Below, in pieces: positions 7,698 to 15,815 of a stretch of DNA of 30,645 bases (positions within the stretch are counted from its first letter, which is position 1; every line of letters begins with the position of its first letter). The notes under the pieces are model-generated. The model was not told the origin of the DNA, did not search any database, and worked only from the letters and a program-made list of their open reading frames with translations. The stretch is from positions 1-30,645 of the forward strand of contig JBDGRJ010000071.1 of NCBI GenBank assembly GCA_042218115.1, written 5' to 3'. A program made the position numbers and the translations under genes. The DNA comes from JBDGRJ01 sp042218115. GTDB lineage: Bacteria; Patescibacteriota; Patescibacteriia; Magasanikbacterales; UBA922.

Positions 7698-7770
7698 GCG
7701 GATGTAGTACAATTGGCTAGTACCCCGGCCTTCCAAGCCGGTAATGCCGGTTCGAATCCGGTCATCCGCT
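7698..7770 (+). tRNA. tRNA-Gly (anticodon UCC)
   Basis: Full cloverleaf of 73 nt: acceptor GCGGATG / CATCCGC, D arm with GTAC stems, anticodon stem CCGGC / GCCGG with loop CTTCCAA (anticodon TCC at 7732-7734), T arm GCCGG / CCGGT with loop TTCGAAT, discriminator T. CCA is not encoded. First gene of a three-tRNA operon. Confidence 0.97.
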
Positions 7771-7781
7771 CAGAGGCTGAT

Positions 7782-7855
7782 CGCGGGGTAGAGCAGCCTG
7801 GCAGCTCGTTGGGCTCATAACCCAAAGGTCGCCGGTTCAAATCCGGCCCCCGCAA
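7782..7855 (+). tRNA. Initiator tRNA-fMet (anticodon CAU)
   Basis: 74-nt cloverleaf: acceptor CGCGGGG / CCCCGCA with an unpaired C1-A72, and an anticodon stem with three G-C pairs (GGG / CCC) around loop CTCATAA (CAT at 7816-7818). The C1-A72 mismatch and the GGG/CCC run are the bacterial initiator features. No encoded CCA. It lies 11 bp after tRNA-Gly(UCC). Confidence 0.96.
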
Positions 7856-7893
7856 CTGACAAACTTGATCGAAGAAAGCAGCGGCAATTGCAA

Positions 7894-7948
7894 GGACATG
7901 CTGATACTCGACATTGAGCTTGTCTCACCGGAGAGCATCAGCATGTCC
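7894..7948 (+). repeat. Hairpin with conserved loop core, copy 1
   Basis: A perfect 12-bp stem, GGACATGCTGAT (7894-7905) / ATCAGCATGTCC (7937-7948), encloses a 31-nt loop that contains ACATTGAGCTTGTCTCACC. The same core is found in the loops of the hairpins at 17256-17316 and 17379-17445, whose stems are unrelated to this one. This copy lies between the initiator tRNA and tRNA-Gly(GCC), so it would be transcribed with them and could influence processing. Its function is not known. Confidence 0.8.
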
Positions 7949-7971
7949 CGAAGTTAACCGCCCAAGCAAGT

Positions 7972-8044
7972 GCGGTAGTAGCTCAATTGGCAGAGCGTCT
8001 GCTTGCCATGCAGGAGGTTGCCGGTTCAAATCCGGTCTACCGCT
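7972..8044 (+). tRNA. tRNA-Gly (anticodon GCC)
   Basis: 73-nt cloverleaf: acceptor GCGGTAG / CTACCGC, D arm AGCTC/GAGC, anticodon stem TCTGC / GCAGG with loop TTGCCAT (GCC at 8005-8007), T arm GCCGG / CCGGT with loop TTCAAAT, discriminator T. CCA is not encoded. With the UCC isoacceptor 270 bp upstream it covers most glycine codons, in line with the standard code and no UGA-to-Gly reassignment. Confidence 0.97.
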
Positions 8045-8050
8045 CAAGAC

Positions 8051-8080
8051 AAAAGCCGCCTCAAAAGAGGCGGCTTTTTT
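8051..8080. terminator. Two-way terminator between the tRNA operon and rpoC
   Basis: A perfect 12-bp stem, AAAAGCCGCCTC / GAGGCGGCTTTT, with loop AAAA and T/A runs on both sides. It ends the rightward tRNA operon 6 bp after the last tRNA and can also end the leftward rpoBC transcript. Confidence 0.95.
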
Positions 8081-8136
8081 AATATCAGACTGGGTGTATT
8101 CAGTTTACCAGCTATAGACTCAAGAGCTTGAATCAA

Positions 8137-11100
8137 TTACTGGCCTTTATTTACTAGCTTTTTGTTATAATCTTCTTGTTTAAATCCGGTACCTACCGGT
8201 ACTAATCTTCCTATAATTACATTCTCTTTGAGTCCAGTAAGAGGGTCGACTTTTCCGGTCAAAGCAGAGTTTACGAGCACCTTGGATGTTTCCTGGAAAG
8301 AGGCTGCTGATAGGAAGCTTTGTGTTGATAGAGCTACCTTCGAGATGCCCATAAACTTCTCTTCTGCTTCAGCGGGCTCTTCGTCTTCACCTATCTGGTT
8401 GTTAGCCTGCTCAATCTCTACCCTCTCTACAGTCTCTCCCGGAAGTAGTGTAGTATCCCCAGGGTCAGTGACCTTCATTCGGGAGAACATTTTCTTTACT
8501 ACTATCTCAACATGCTTATCATTTAATCTTTGACCTTGTCCGGCATATACTTCCTGAATCTCTTTAAGTAGTAATCTCTGTACTGCTTCTCTGCCTTTTA
8601 GATTATACAGCTTGTTTGGATCTACATGGCCTTCGGTAAGCTGCTGTCCTTTTTCTACCTCTTCACCGTCCTCTACCAAAAGTTTTTGTCCTACCGGTGT
8701 CACATATTCTTTGGTGTGGCTCCCTCGGTATTTAAGAATTAGTTTTTTATCTTCAAACTCTACCTTACCATCATACTCTGCCTCGATCTTTTCTCCTGAG
8801 GTTCCGTGTACAAATAGCACATCACCTTCTTCTACTTTATCACCTTCTTCTACTTTAATATCATCACTTTTTCTTAGTCTTATCTTCTCTTCATCGATCT
8901 CTTTAAAGTGTACTTTAATAATCTTTTGACCCTTTCTTCCTTCAAACTTCTTTCTTCCGGTTGAGCTTGTGATTATTTTTCCATCTGCATCTTCCACCTC
9001 TACTGTACCGTCCACCTCGGAAAGTATTGCTTCAGCTTTCGGGTTTCTAGCCTCAAACAGCTCCTCTACTCTTGGAAGACCACGAGTAATGTCACCTCCA
9101 CTAGCTGCACCGCCGTGGTGGAATGTTCTCATAGTCAGCTGAGTTCCGGGCTCACCGATAGATTGAGCAGCCACTATTCCTGCTGGATAACCAGTTTGGA
9201 CTACATCGTTACAACTTAGATCGTATCCGTAACACTTTACACAAATATTTTTTGGCAAATTACACTGCAGTACACTACGTACATGAACCTCATCTACACC
9301 CTTCTTGTCTATCTCGTCAGCAATTTCTTCAGTAATAACCTCCCCTGATTCGAGAATAGTCTCACCATCTGCTTCTATATCACTAAGAACATATCTACCT
9401 ATAACTCTCTCCTTGAGGCTTTCCCCGATCTCTTCCGACCCTTCTCTGGTGACTACCTCCCCTTCTGTATCACCACAGTCTTCCTGAGAGATTATAACGT
9501 CCTGAGATACATCTACTAAACGTCTGGTGAGGTATCCGGCACTAGCTGTTCGCAGTGCAGTATCGGACAGCCCCTTTCTAGTACCGTGAGAAGATATGAA
9601 GTATTCAAGTACGTCAAAACCTTGCTTGAAGTTGCCTTTTACCGGCAACTCAATAATCTCACCGCTTGGTGAAGCAACCAACCCCTTCATTCCTATCACT
9701 TGGCCTAGCTGACCCCAGGAACCACGAGCCTTAGAGTCAATCATGGCGTAAACAGGTCCGTCCTTATCTACGGCATCTTTATTGTAATTTAGAACCTCGT
9801 CTTTTACATCGGTCCAAATCTCGATAACTTTGGTTTTTCTCTCTGAGTCTGTAAGCAAGCCCTCCATGTACTGCTGTTGGACCTCATCTACTCTTTCTTG
9901 CCCTTTTTCAATGATTTCATCACGCTCCTCAATCTTAGAGAAGTTTTTAGTAGCTAGAGAGTAGCCTGACTTAGTTACATACTCAAAACCGAGCTCCTTC
10001 ATATCATCTAAGATTCTCGCAGTTTCTTCTAAGTCATAGTGGTCCAGCAGATCTTCAATAATGTCTCCCAACTCATCTGTTCTGACTTTTACATTATAGT
10101 ATGGGAGCTCTTCAGGTAGAATCTCATTGAAAATGATCCTTCCTACTGAAGTAGTAACTATCGGCTGATCTTTTTCAAACTTTGCATCGTCTTTGAACCG
10201 AACTTTAATTTTATCTTTAAGTCCTATTTTGTCTTTCTTATAAGCAAATTTAGCTTCACTTTGGTCGGCAAAATAATCAGTTATTTCTTCTAGGTCTTTT
10301 TGGTCTTCGTTGTATTTAGTTAGATAATAACAACCTAAAGTAATATCCTGCTGCGGTGTCATTATCGGATCACCGGTCGCAGGCTTCAATACATTCTTTT
10401 CTCCTGCCATTAAGTTCTCGGCCTCCCACTTTGCTTCTTTTGTTATCGGCAAGTGGACAGCCATCTGGTCTCCGTCAAAGTCAGCGTTATATCCAGGACA
10501 TACAAGTGGGTGCAGCTGTACTGCCTTACCATCGATTAGCTTGGGTTTGAAGGCTTGGATCCCGAGCCTGTGTAAGGTTGGAGCACGGTTTAGCAGTACC
10601 CTGGTGCCTTCAACCACCTCTTCTAGTATATCCCAAATCTCAGGATCACGCTCCTCTATTATTCTAGAAGCGCTTTTGACATTGTGCGCCAATTCTCGGT
10701 CTATTATTTCGGAAATGACATAGGGTTTATAAAGCTCAAGAGCCATTTTTCTAGGTATACCACACTCATCAATATCAAGCTCAGGCCCGACTATAATTAC
10801 GGATCTACCGGAATAGTCTACACGTTTACCCAGTAGGTTCTGTCGGAATCGGCCCTGTTTGCCTTTTACGATATCAGCTAGTGACCTAAGCTCTCTATCT
10901 TGGCTTCCCGAGGTGACCGTTTTGGTGGCCCCAGAACTGTTGTCTATCATTGAGTCCACTGCCTCTTGCAGCATCCTCTTTTCGTTTCTGCATATTACCT
11001 CAGGGGCATTTAGGTCATTTAATCTCTTTAGCCGGTTGTTTCTATTTATTACTCTACGATACAAGTCATTAATATCACTAGTAGCAAATCGACCTCCATC

Positions 11101-12051
11101 TAAAGGAACCATAGGTCTCAGCTCAGGTGGAATAATCGGAATCTTGGTCATTACCAACCACTCCGGTTCAATATCATTCTTTTTAAGGCTGGTAAGTAGT
11201 TTCATTCTGCGGATAAGACGCTTTCTTTTAGCTCCTTTTCTGTTTTCTATCTCCTGTTTTAGCTCTTCTATCGTAGCATCTAGATCCAAATTTTTGAGTA
11301 GTCCACGAATAGCTTCAGCACCTATCTCGGCCTTGAACAAGTGTCCAAACTGTACAGAAAGCTCTTGGTAACGGTTTTCTGAGACAATATTAAGAACCTC
11401 AATCTCACTTAGATCTTCTTTAGCTTCCTCCATATCATTTCGCAACTCTTCTATTTTTTCATCTCTCTCTTGCTCGATCTGCTGAATTCTAGTATCCAGA
11501 TCATCTACTCCTTCTTCTTGCAACTGGCTAATCTTACTTTCAGTCTCTTGTTCTAGTTTTTGTTTTTTGGTTTCAAATTCTTGTTCAATATCCGCCAGTA
11601 CGTTCTCTTTTTCTTCTCCATCAACATCCGTGATGATAAAGGAAGCAAAGTAGACTACCTTCTCAATATCCTTCACGGACATATCTAAAATAATACCGAT
11701 CTTGGATGGAATGGAGCGTAAAAACCAAACGTGAGTAACCGGGGCTTCTAGATCTATGTGCCCCATTCTTTTTCTTCGTACTGAGGAGTGAGTTACTTCA
11801 GTACCACATTTGTCACAGACTATACCTTTATATCTTATCTTTTTATATTTGCCACAGTAACACTGAAAGTCCTTGGTGGGACCAAAGATCTCCTCTGCAA
11901 ACAATCCTCCTTTCTCCGGTCTCTGGGTTCTGTAATTTATGGTTTCCGGCTTTGTTACCTCGCCGTAGCTCCATTCTTCTATTTTTTCAGGGGAGGCTAC
12001 TTTAAGGGCTACGGCGTCAAAATCTGAGGCTGAAATGTTTTCTTGTGGCAT
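8137..12051 (-). CDS. rpoC: RNA polymerase subunit beta' (RpoC)
   Basis: Catalytic beta' subunit of RNA polymerase, 1304 residues. Seen: N-terminal zinc site C64, C66, C79, C82 (CYCGKYKK ... CDKCG); bridging/lid parts such as LLGKRVDYSGRSVIIVGPEL; the Mg-binding NADFDGDQM at 522-530 (D524, D526, D528); the trigger-loop neighbourhood GEPGTQLTMRTFHHGG; and the second zinc site C859, C930, C937, C940. A charged coiled coil rich in Glu and Lys occupies about 145-220. The C-terminus holds the conserved RLVPVGTGF. The start is 27 bp after the rpoB stop in the same operon. It ends close to a two-way terminator shared with the tRNA operon. Confidence 0.98.
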   Translation of the reverse strand: MPQENISASDFDAVALKVASPEKIEEWSYGEVTKPETINYRTQRPEKGGLFAEEIFGPTKDFQCYCGKYKKIRYKGIVCDKCGTEVTHSSVRRKRMGHIDLEAPVTHVWFLRSIPSKIGIILDMSVKDIEKVVYFASFIITDVDGEEKENVLADIEQEFETKKQKLEQETESKISQLQEEGVDDLDTRIQQIEQERDEKIEELRNDMEEAKEDLSEIEVLNIVSENRYQELSVQFGHLFKAEIGAEAIRGLLKNLDLDATIEELKQEIENRKGAKRKRLIRRMKLLTSLKKNDIEPEWLVMTKIPIIPPELRPMVPLDGGRFATSDINDLYRRVINRNNRLKRLNDLNAPEVICRNEKRMLQEAVDSMIDNSSGATKTVTSGSQDRELRSLADIVKGKQGRFRQNLLGKRVDYSGRSVIIVGPELDIDECGIPRKMALELYKPYVISEIIDRELAHNVKSASRIIEERDPEIWDILEEVVEGTRVLLNRAPTLHRLGIQAFKPKLIDGKAVQLHPLVCPGYNADFDGDQMAVHLPITKEAKWEAENLMAGEKNVLKPATGDPIMTPQQDITLGCYYLTKYNEDQKDLEEITDYFADQSEAKFAYKKDKIGLKDKIKVRFKDDAKFEKDQPIVTTSVGRIIFNEILPEELPYYNVKVRTDELGDIIEDLLDHYDLEETARILDDMKELGFEYVTKSGYSLATKNFSKIEERDEIIEKGQERVDEVQQQYMEGLLTDSERKTKVIEIWTDVKDEVLNYNKDAVDKDGPVYAMIDSKARGSWGQLGQVIGMKGLVASPSGEIIELPVKGNFKQGFDVLEYFISSHGTRKGLSDTALRTASAGYLTRRLVDVSQDVIISQEDCGDTEGEVVTREGSEEIGESLKERVIGRYVLSDIEADGETILESGEVITEEIADEIDKKGVDEVHVRSVLQCNLPKNICVKCYGYDLSCNDVVQTGYPAGIVAAQSIGEPGTQLTMRTFHHGGAASGGDITRGLPRVEELFEARNPKAEAILSEVDGTVEVEDADGKIITSSTGRKKFEGRKGQKIIKVHFKEIDEEKIRLRKSDDIKVEEGDKVEEGDVLFVHGTSGEKIEAEYDGKVEFEDKKLILKYRGSHTKEYVTPVGQKLLVEDGEEVEKGQQLTEGHVDPNKLYNLKGREAVQRLLLKEIQEVYAGQGQRLNDKHVEIVVKKMFSRMKVTDPGDTTLLPGETVERVEIEQANNQIGEDEEPAEAEEKFMGISKVALSTQSFLSAASFQETSKVLVNSALTGKVDPLTGLKENVIIGRLVPVGTGFKQEDYNKKLVNKGQ

Positions 12052-12078
12052 GGGTGTTTAATTTAGTTGATTATTTTT

Positions 12079-15000
12079 TTATTCCTCCTGTTGTTCTTCT
12101 TCGTCTTCTTGTATTTGCTCAACAGGCACATAATCACCGGACTTGGTTTGTTTCAACATCTCTACATCTAGACACAGACCTTTGAGCTCTCGGACCAATA
12201 CACTGAAGGATTCAGGAAGATTAATTCTGGTAATCGGCTCTCCTTTAATTATGGATTCATAAGCATCAGATCTACCCTTTACATCATCGGATTTGATAGT
12301 AAGCATCTCCTGTAGTAGATGGGCGGCGCCATAAGCTTCTAGTGCCCACACTTCCATTTCTCCTAATCTCTGCCCTCCAAACTGAGCCTTACCACCCAAA
12401 GGCTGCTGAGTAATAAGACTATATGGACCGACTGATCTCTGATGCATCTTGTCTTCAATCATATGCTCCAGCTTGAGAATATACTTGTACCCCACCAAAC
12501 TTTTCTTATCAAATGGCTCACCGGTACGACCGTCATAGAGCTGAACCATTGCATCTCTGGGGAAGCCAGCTTTCTCTAGTTCATCTTCGATCTCCTCTTC
12601 TTCAATACCATCCAGCACAGGGCTGGCTGCTTTGTATCCTAACGCATTCGCAGCTAGACCCAGCTGTGTCTCGAGAAGCTGACCTATATTCATTCTTGAA
12701 ATGACACTTAGAGGAGACAGTATCATATCTACGGGTGTTCCATCCTCCATATGTGGCATATCCTCTACTGGTACCACCTTTGAAATCACACCCTTGTTTC
12801 CGTGCCTTCCTGCTGTCTTATCTCCTACTTTCAGCTTTCTAAGATCAGCTACTGTCACTTCGACCTGTTTTTCTACTCCCGGCTGCAGTTCATTTTCCTC
12901 ATCATCTGAAGAAAATACTTTCACATCTACTACTTTACCTTTCTCTCCGTGCTGCATATACAATGAGGAATCTTTTACATTTCTTGCTTTTTCTCCAAAT
13001 ATTGCTTGAAGTAGTTTTTCCTCCGGGCTAAACTCTTTTTTACCTTTTGGTGTGATTTTACCAACCAAGATATCATTGGAGCTGACCTCGGCTCCGTTTC
13101 TAACTAGACCGTTTGCATCCAGCTTCTGCAGTTTAGATTCAGGGATATTAGGGATATCGCTAGTAATTTCCTCTTTTCCCAGCTTTGTTTCCTGTACTTC
13201 TGTCTCATATTCTTCCATCTGAATTGAGGTGAACTTATCACTTTGGACCAATCTTTCTGAAACTATTACAGCATCCTCATAATTATATCCGTCCCATACC
13301 ATATAAGCAGCCAATACATTGTGGCCCAGGGCTAGCTCTCCATCTTCAATACAAGGCCCATCTGTCAAAGCATCACCTTCTTCCACTTCCTGGCCTTCTT
13401 CTACTACTGGGTGCTGATTGATGCAGCTAGCTTCGTTCGATCGTACGAACTTCTTTAGCTTAAATGTATGCTCTTGTCCGTCTTCTGTTTCCATTTCGAC
13501 CTCGTCAGCTCTAACTTTAGTAATAGTTCCATCAGCGGGAGCGGTATGCATATGTCCGCTTTGTTTAGCTGCCAGCTCCTCTTCTCCGGTTCCAACTAGA
13601 GGCGGGTCATTTTTAATGCAAGGCATTGCCTGTCGTTGCATATTCGTACCCATCAAAGCACGAGTTGCATCATCGTGCTCCAAAAATGGTATCAAGCTGG
13701 TACCTATGCTGAGTAGCTGGTTTGAAGCCACATCGAGATAATCCAGTTTTGTTGCCTCAGTGCTTTCCGGCTCACCTTCGACTCTAGCCGGTATTCTGTC
13801 CTCAGTTATAAATCCATCTTCGTCCGTATCAATTGTGGAGCTGGCGGTAGTTGCCTGCTCCTCTTCAAAAGCGTCTAAGTAAGTAATTTCATTTGTAACT
13901 CTGGGGTGCACTTCTATCTCTTCTAGGTCTAAATCTTCCAACTCTTCGGCCTGATCTTCGCTAATTTTTTCTCCTGCTTCTACAATGTCTTCAATATCAG
14001 TTCTAACCTTTTCTCCTTTGGTAAACCTGGCTTCGTTTGGCACTTCCGTAATTACCTTTCTGTATGGTGTCTCCACAAAGCCGAACTGGTTCACCTTTGC
14101 ATAAGAAGCTAGGTGACCTACAAGACCGATATTGGGTCCCTCAGGTGTAGCAATAGGACAAACACGACCGTAGTGAGTAGTGTGTACGTCCCGCACTTCA
14201 AACCCGGCTCGGTCTCTGTTTAGCCCACCAGGTCCCAGAGCACTTATTCTTCGTTTGTGTTCAAGCTCTGCAATAGGGTTGGTCTGATCCATAAAGTGGG
14301 ACAACCTGGAGCTCATAAAGAACTCTCGCATTACTCCTATCACCGGCTTTGCATTTATCAGTTTATTCGGCTTTAGTTCGTCCAAGTCATTAGTGCTCAT
14401 ACGATCCTTAATGATCCTCTCCATCCTGGAGATCCCTACTCGGAGTCTATTTTGCACTAGCTCACCGACCGGTCTGATTCTTCTATTGCCCAGATGGTCG
14501 ATATCATCCGGGGCGTCTTGCTCTACATTCAAACGAATTAGCTCTTTAACTACGTGCACAAAAATCTCGGGAGATAAAGTTCTGTTTTCTTCTTTTTCAA
14601 AGTCCTCTTTATCCAGGCCTAAATTAAACTTATTATTTAGTTTATATACTCCTACCTTTCCAAAGTCATAACGATCAAAATTGAAGAACATATTCTCGAT
14701 AAGCTCCCTAGCATTTTCGGGGGTTGCCAAATCGCCGGGCCGAACTCGTTTGTATACTTCTACCAGACCCTCCTCCATATTGGAGGCGTCGTCTCGCTCG
14801 AAAGTGTTCTCTATATAATCTATATTAGTATGTGTGTTTACTTCTTCGAATAAATCTTTTATCTCTTCATCATCCTCATAGCCGAATGCCCGCAATAGTG
14901 AAGTGACGGGAACTTTTCTTTTTCTGTCTACCTTTACCCATAAAATATTGTTTTTGTCCGTCTCCAACTCCATCCAGGCACCACGGTCAGGAATAATTTT

Positions 15001-15480
15001 AGCGTTGTAATATTTTCTCCCTCTAATATCGTCTGCTGAGAAAAAGGCCCCGGGACTTCTGATAAGCTGAGATACCACAGCTCTCTCAACCCCGTTAACA
15101 ATAAATGTACCCGTACTGGTCATTATCGGTATTTCACCCATATAAATCTCTTGCTCTAGCTCCTCTTCTGTTCTTTTATTTACAAAACGAACCTTTGCTC
15201 GGAACGGGGCTTCATGAGTCAGATTTCTTTCTCTACACTTCTCTTCATCGTATTTCACCTCATCGATGTAATAATCCTCGAAGTAAAGCTCAAGGTCTCT
15301 GCCGGAAAAATCCTCTATAGGAGAAACTTCATCGAAAAGTTGCTGGATGCCCTCCTTCAAAAACCAGGTGTAAGATTTCCTTTGCAGTCGAATTAAATCA
15401 TCTTGATCCAAAACATCTTCCACATCCTTGAAATATTTTCTGTCTCCGGTAGCGGTGGGTTGTTTGGCGAAGGTTGGCAT
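12079..15480 (-). CDS. rpoB: RNA polymerase subunit beta (RpoB)
   Basis: Beta subunit of RNA polymerase, 1133 residues, shorter than E. coli (1342) because lineage-specific inserts are absent. Clear blocks: the rifampicin-pocket region from about 388 (FFMSSRLSHFMDQTNP, KRRISALGPGG), the fork/ppGpp region CPIATPEGPNIGL at 441-453, GYNYEDAVIVSERL, KLKVGDKTAGRHGNKG and the C-terminal GGKAQFGGQRLGEMEVWALEA stretch. In the rifampicin pocket H395 occupies the place of E. coli Gln513 and A444 that of Glu562, while the D516, H526 and S531 equivalents are kept (D398, H408, S413). It is the first gene of rpoB-rpoC. It is not preceded by rplJ-rplL; rpsA lies upstream instead. A hairpin-bearing leader of about 160 nt precedes it. 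Confidence 0.98.
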   Translation of the reverse strand: MPTFAKQPTATGDRKYFKDVEDVLDQDDLIRLQRKSYTWFLKEGIQQLFDEVSPIEDFSGRDLELYFEDYYIDEVKYDEEKCRERNLTHEAPFRAKVRFVNKRTEEELEQEIYMGEIPIMTSTGTFIVNGVERAVVSQLIRSPGAFFSADDIRGRKYYNAKIIPDRGAWMELETDKNNILWVKVDRKRKVPVTSLLRAFGYEDDEEIKDLFEEVNTHTNIDYIENTFERDDASNMEEGLVEVYKRVRPGDLATPENARELIENMFFNFDRYDFGKVGVYKLNNKFNLGLDKEDFEKEENRTLSPEIFVHVVKELIRLNVEQDAPDDIDHLGNRRIRPVGELVQNRLRVGISRMERIIKDRMSTNDLDELKPNKLINAKPVIGVMREFFMSSRLSHFMDQTNPIAELEHKRRISALGPGGLNRDRAGFEVRDVHTTHYGRVCPIATPEGPNIGLVGHLASYAKVNQFGFVETPYRKVITEVPNEARFTKGEKVRTDIEDIVEAGEKISEDQAEELEDLDLEEIEVHPRVTNEITYLDAFEEEQATTASSTIDTDEDGFITEDRIPARVEGEPESTEATKLDYLDVASNQLLSIGTSLIPFLEHDDATRALMGTNMQRQAMPCIKNDPPLVGTGEEELAAKQSGHMHTAPADGTITKVRADEVEMETEDGQEHTFKLKKFVRSNEASCINQHPVVEEGQEVEEGDALTDGPCIEDGELALGHNVLAAYMVWDGYNYEDAVIVSERLVQSDKFTSIQMEEYETEVQETKLGKEEITSDIPNIPESKLQKLDANGLVRNGAEVSSNDILVGKITPKGKKEFSPEEKLLQAIFGEKARNVKDSSLYMQHGEKGKVVDVKVFSSDDEENELQPGVEKQVEVTVADLRKLKVGDKTAGRHGNKGVISKVVPVEDMPHMEDGTPVDMILSPLSVISRMNIGQLLETQLGLAANALGYKAASPVLDGIEEEEIEDELEKAGFPRDAMVQLYDGRTGEPFDKKSLVGYKYILKLEHMIEDKMHQRSVGPYSLITQQPLGGKAQFGGQRLGEMEVWALEAYGAAHLLQEMLTIKSDDVKGRSDAYESIIKGEPITRINLPESFSVLVRELKGLCLDVEMLKQTKSGDYVPVEQIQEDEEEQQEE

Positions 15481-15509
15481 ATATTTAGTTTAAATTATTG
15501 AGGTTATAT

Positions 15510-15541
15510 TAAACATAAAAACAACCGCTTATGCGGCTGTT
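15510..15541 (-). terminator. Terminator-like hairpin in the rpoB leader
   Basis: On the minus strand AACAGCCGC / GCGGTTGTT (15541-15520, one mismatch, loop ATAA) is followed by TTTTATG. It lies between the candidate rpoB promoter and the rpoB ATG, so it could act as an attenuator; otherwise it ends transcripts arriving from rpsA. Confidence 0.55.
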
Positions 15542-15645
15542 TGGTTTAGTTTTAGCGAAAATTGTTTATCATAGCCGATGACCTTTACAAATTTTATAAA
15601 TGTGATATGGTCAAAGTAGGCTAGTTGAACTTCTGCGACTCGCGT

Positions 15646-15674
15646 AGTTTAGGAAAATTCCCAAGAAATGTCAA
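15646..15674 (-). promoter_or_regulatory. Candidate rpoBC promoter
   Basis: On the minus strand TTGACA (15674-15669), a 17-bp spacer and TAAACT (15651-15646). It would give a leader of about 160 nt that includes the hairpin at 15520-15541. The rest of the 335-base gap between rpoB and rpsA holds this promoter, that hairpin, the long hairpin at 15695-15802, and nothing else recognised. Confidence 0.6.
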
Positions 15675-15694
15675 ACTGGGATCAATGGTAGGTT

Positions 15695-15802
15695 GAAAGG
15701 TGTGTGGAGGGCGAGCTCCTTCCTTCTTTCTCCCCCCTTTTCCCTTCTTTTCCTCTTTTATCCTTCCTAAAGCTCTTTCCCGCCCTTCACCACCCACCTT
15801 TC
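15695..15802 (-). other. Long hairpin with polypurine loop downstream of rpsA
   Basis: Arms 15695-15713 and 15781-15802 pair in 18 of 19 positions with one 3-nt bulge (GAAAGGTGGGTGG ... / ... CCACACACCTTTC on the minus strand). They enclose a 67-nt stretch that is almost pure purine on the minus strand and holds several AGGA/GGA motifs. It starts 14 bases after the rpsA stop, so it forms the 3' end of the rpsA transcript. It has no U-run of the usual terminator type. It could be a stabilising or regulatory 3' structure, or an independent RNA. Confidence 0.5.
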
Positions 15803-15815
15803 AGTTTATCATCAG

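Noticed and set aside
7698..8044. UGA recoded as glycine, as in some CPR lineages
   Set aside because: ruvB ends in TGA, and the glycine tRNAs have UCC and GCC anticodons; no UCA tRNA is seen.
15600..15720. Plus-strand stretch GGGATCA...GGTAGGTTGAAAGGTG, faintly like part of RNase P RNA
   Set aside because: The other universally conserved RNase P blocks (GAGGAAAGUCC-type and ACAGAA...GGCUUA) are missing, and the stretch overlaps the rpoB promoter and the rpsA 3' hairpin.
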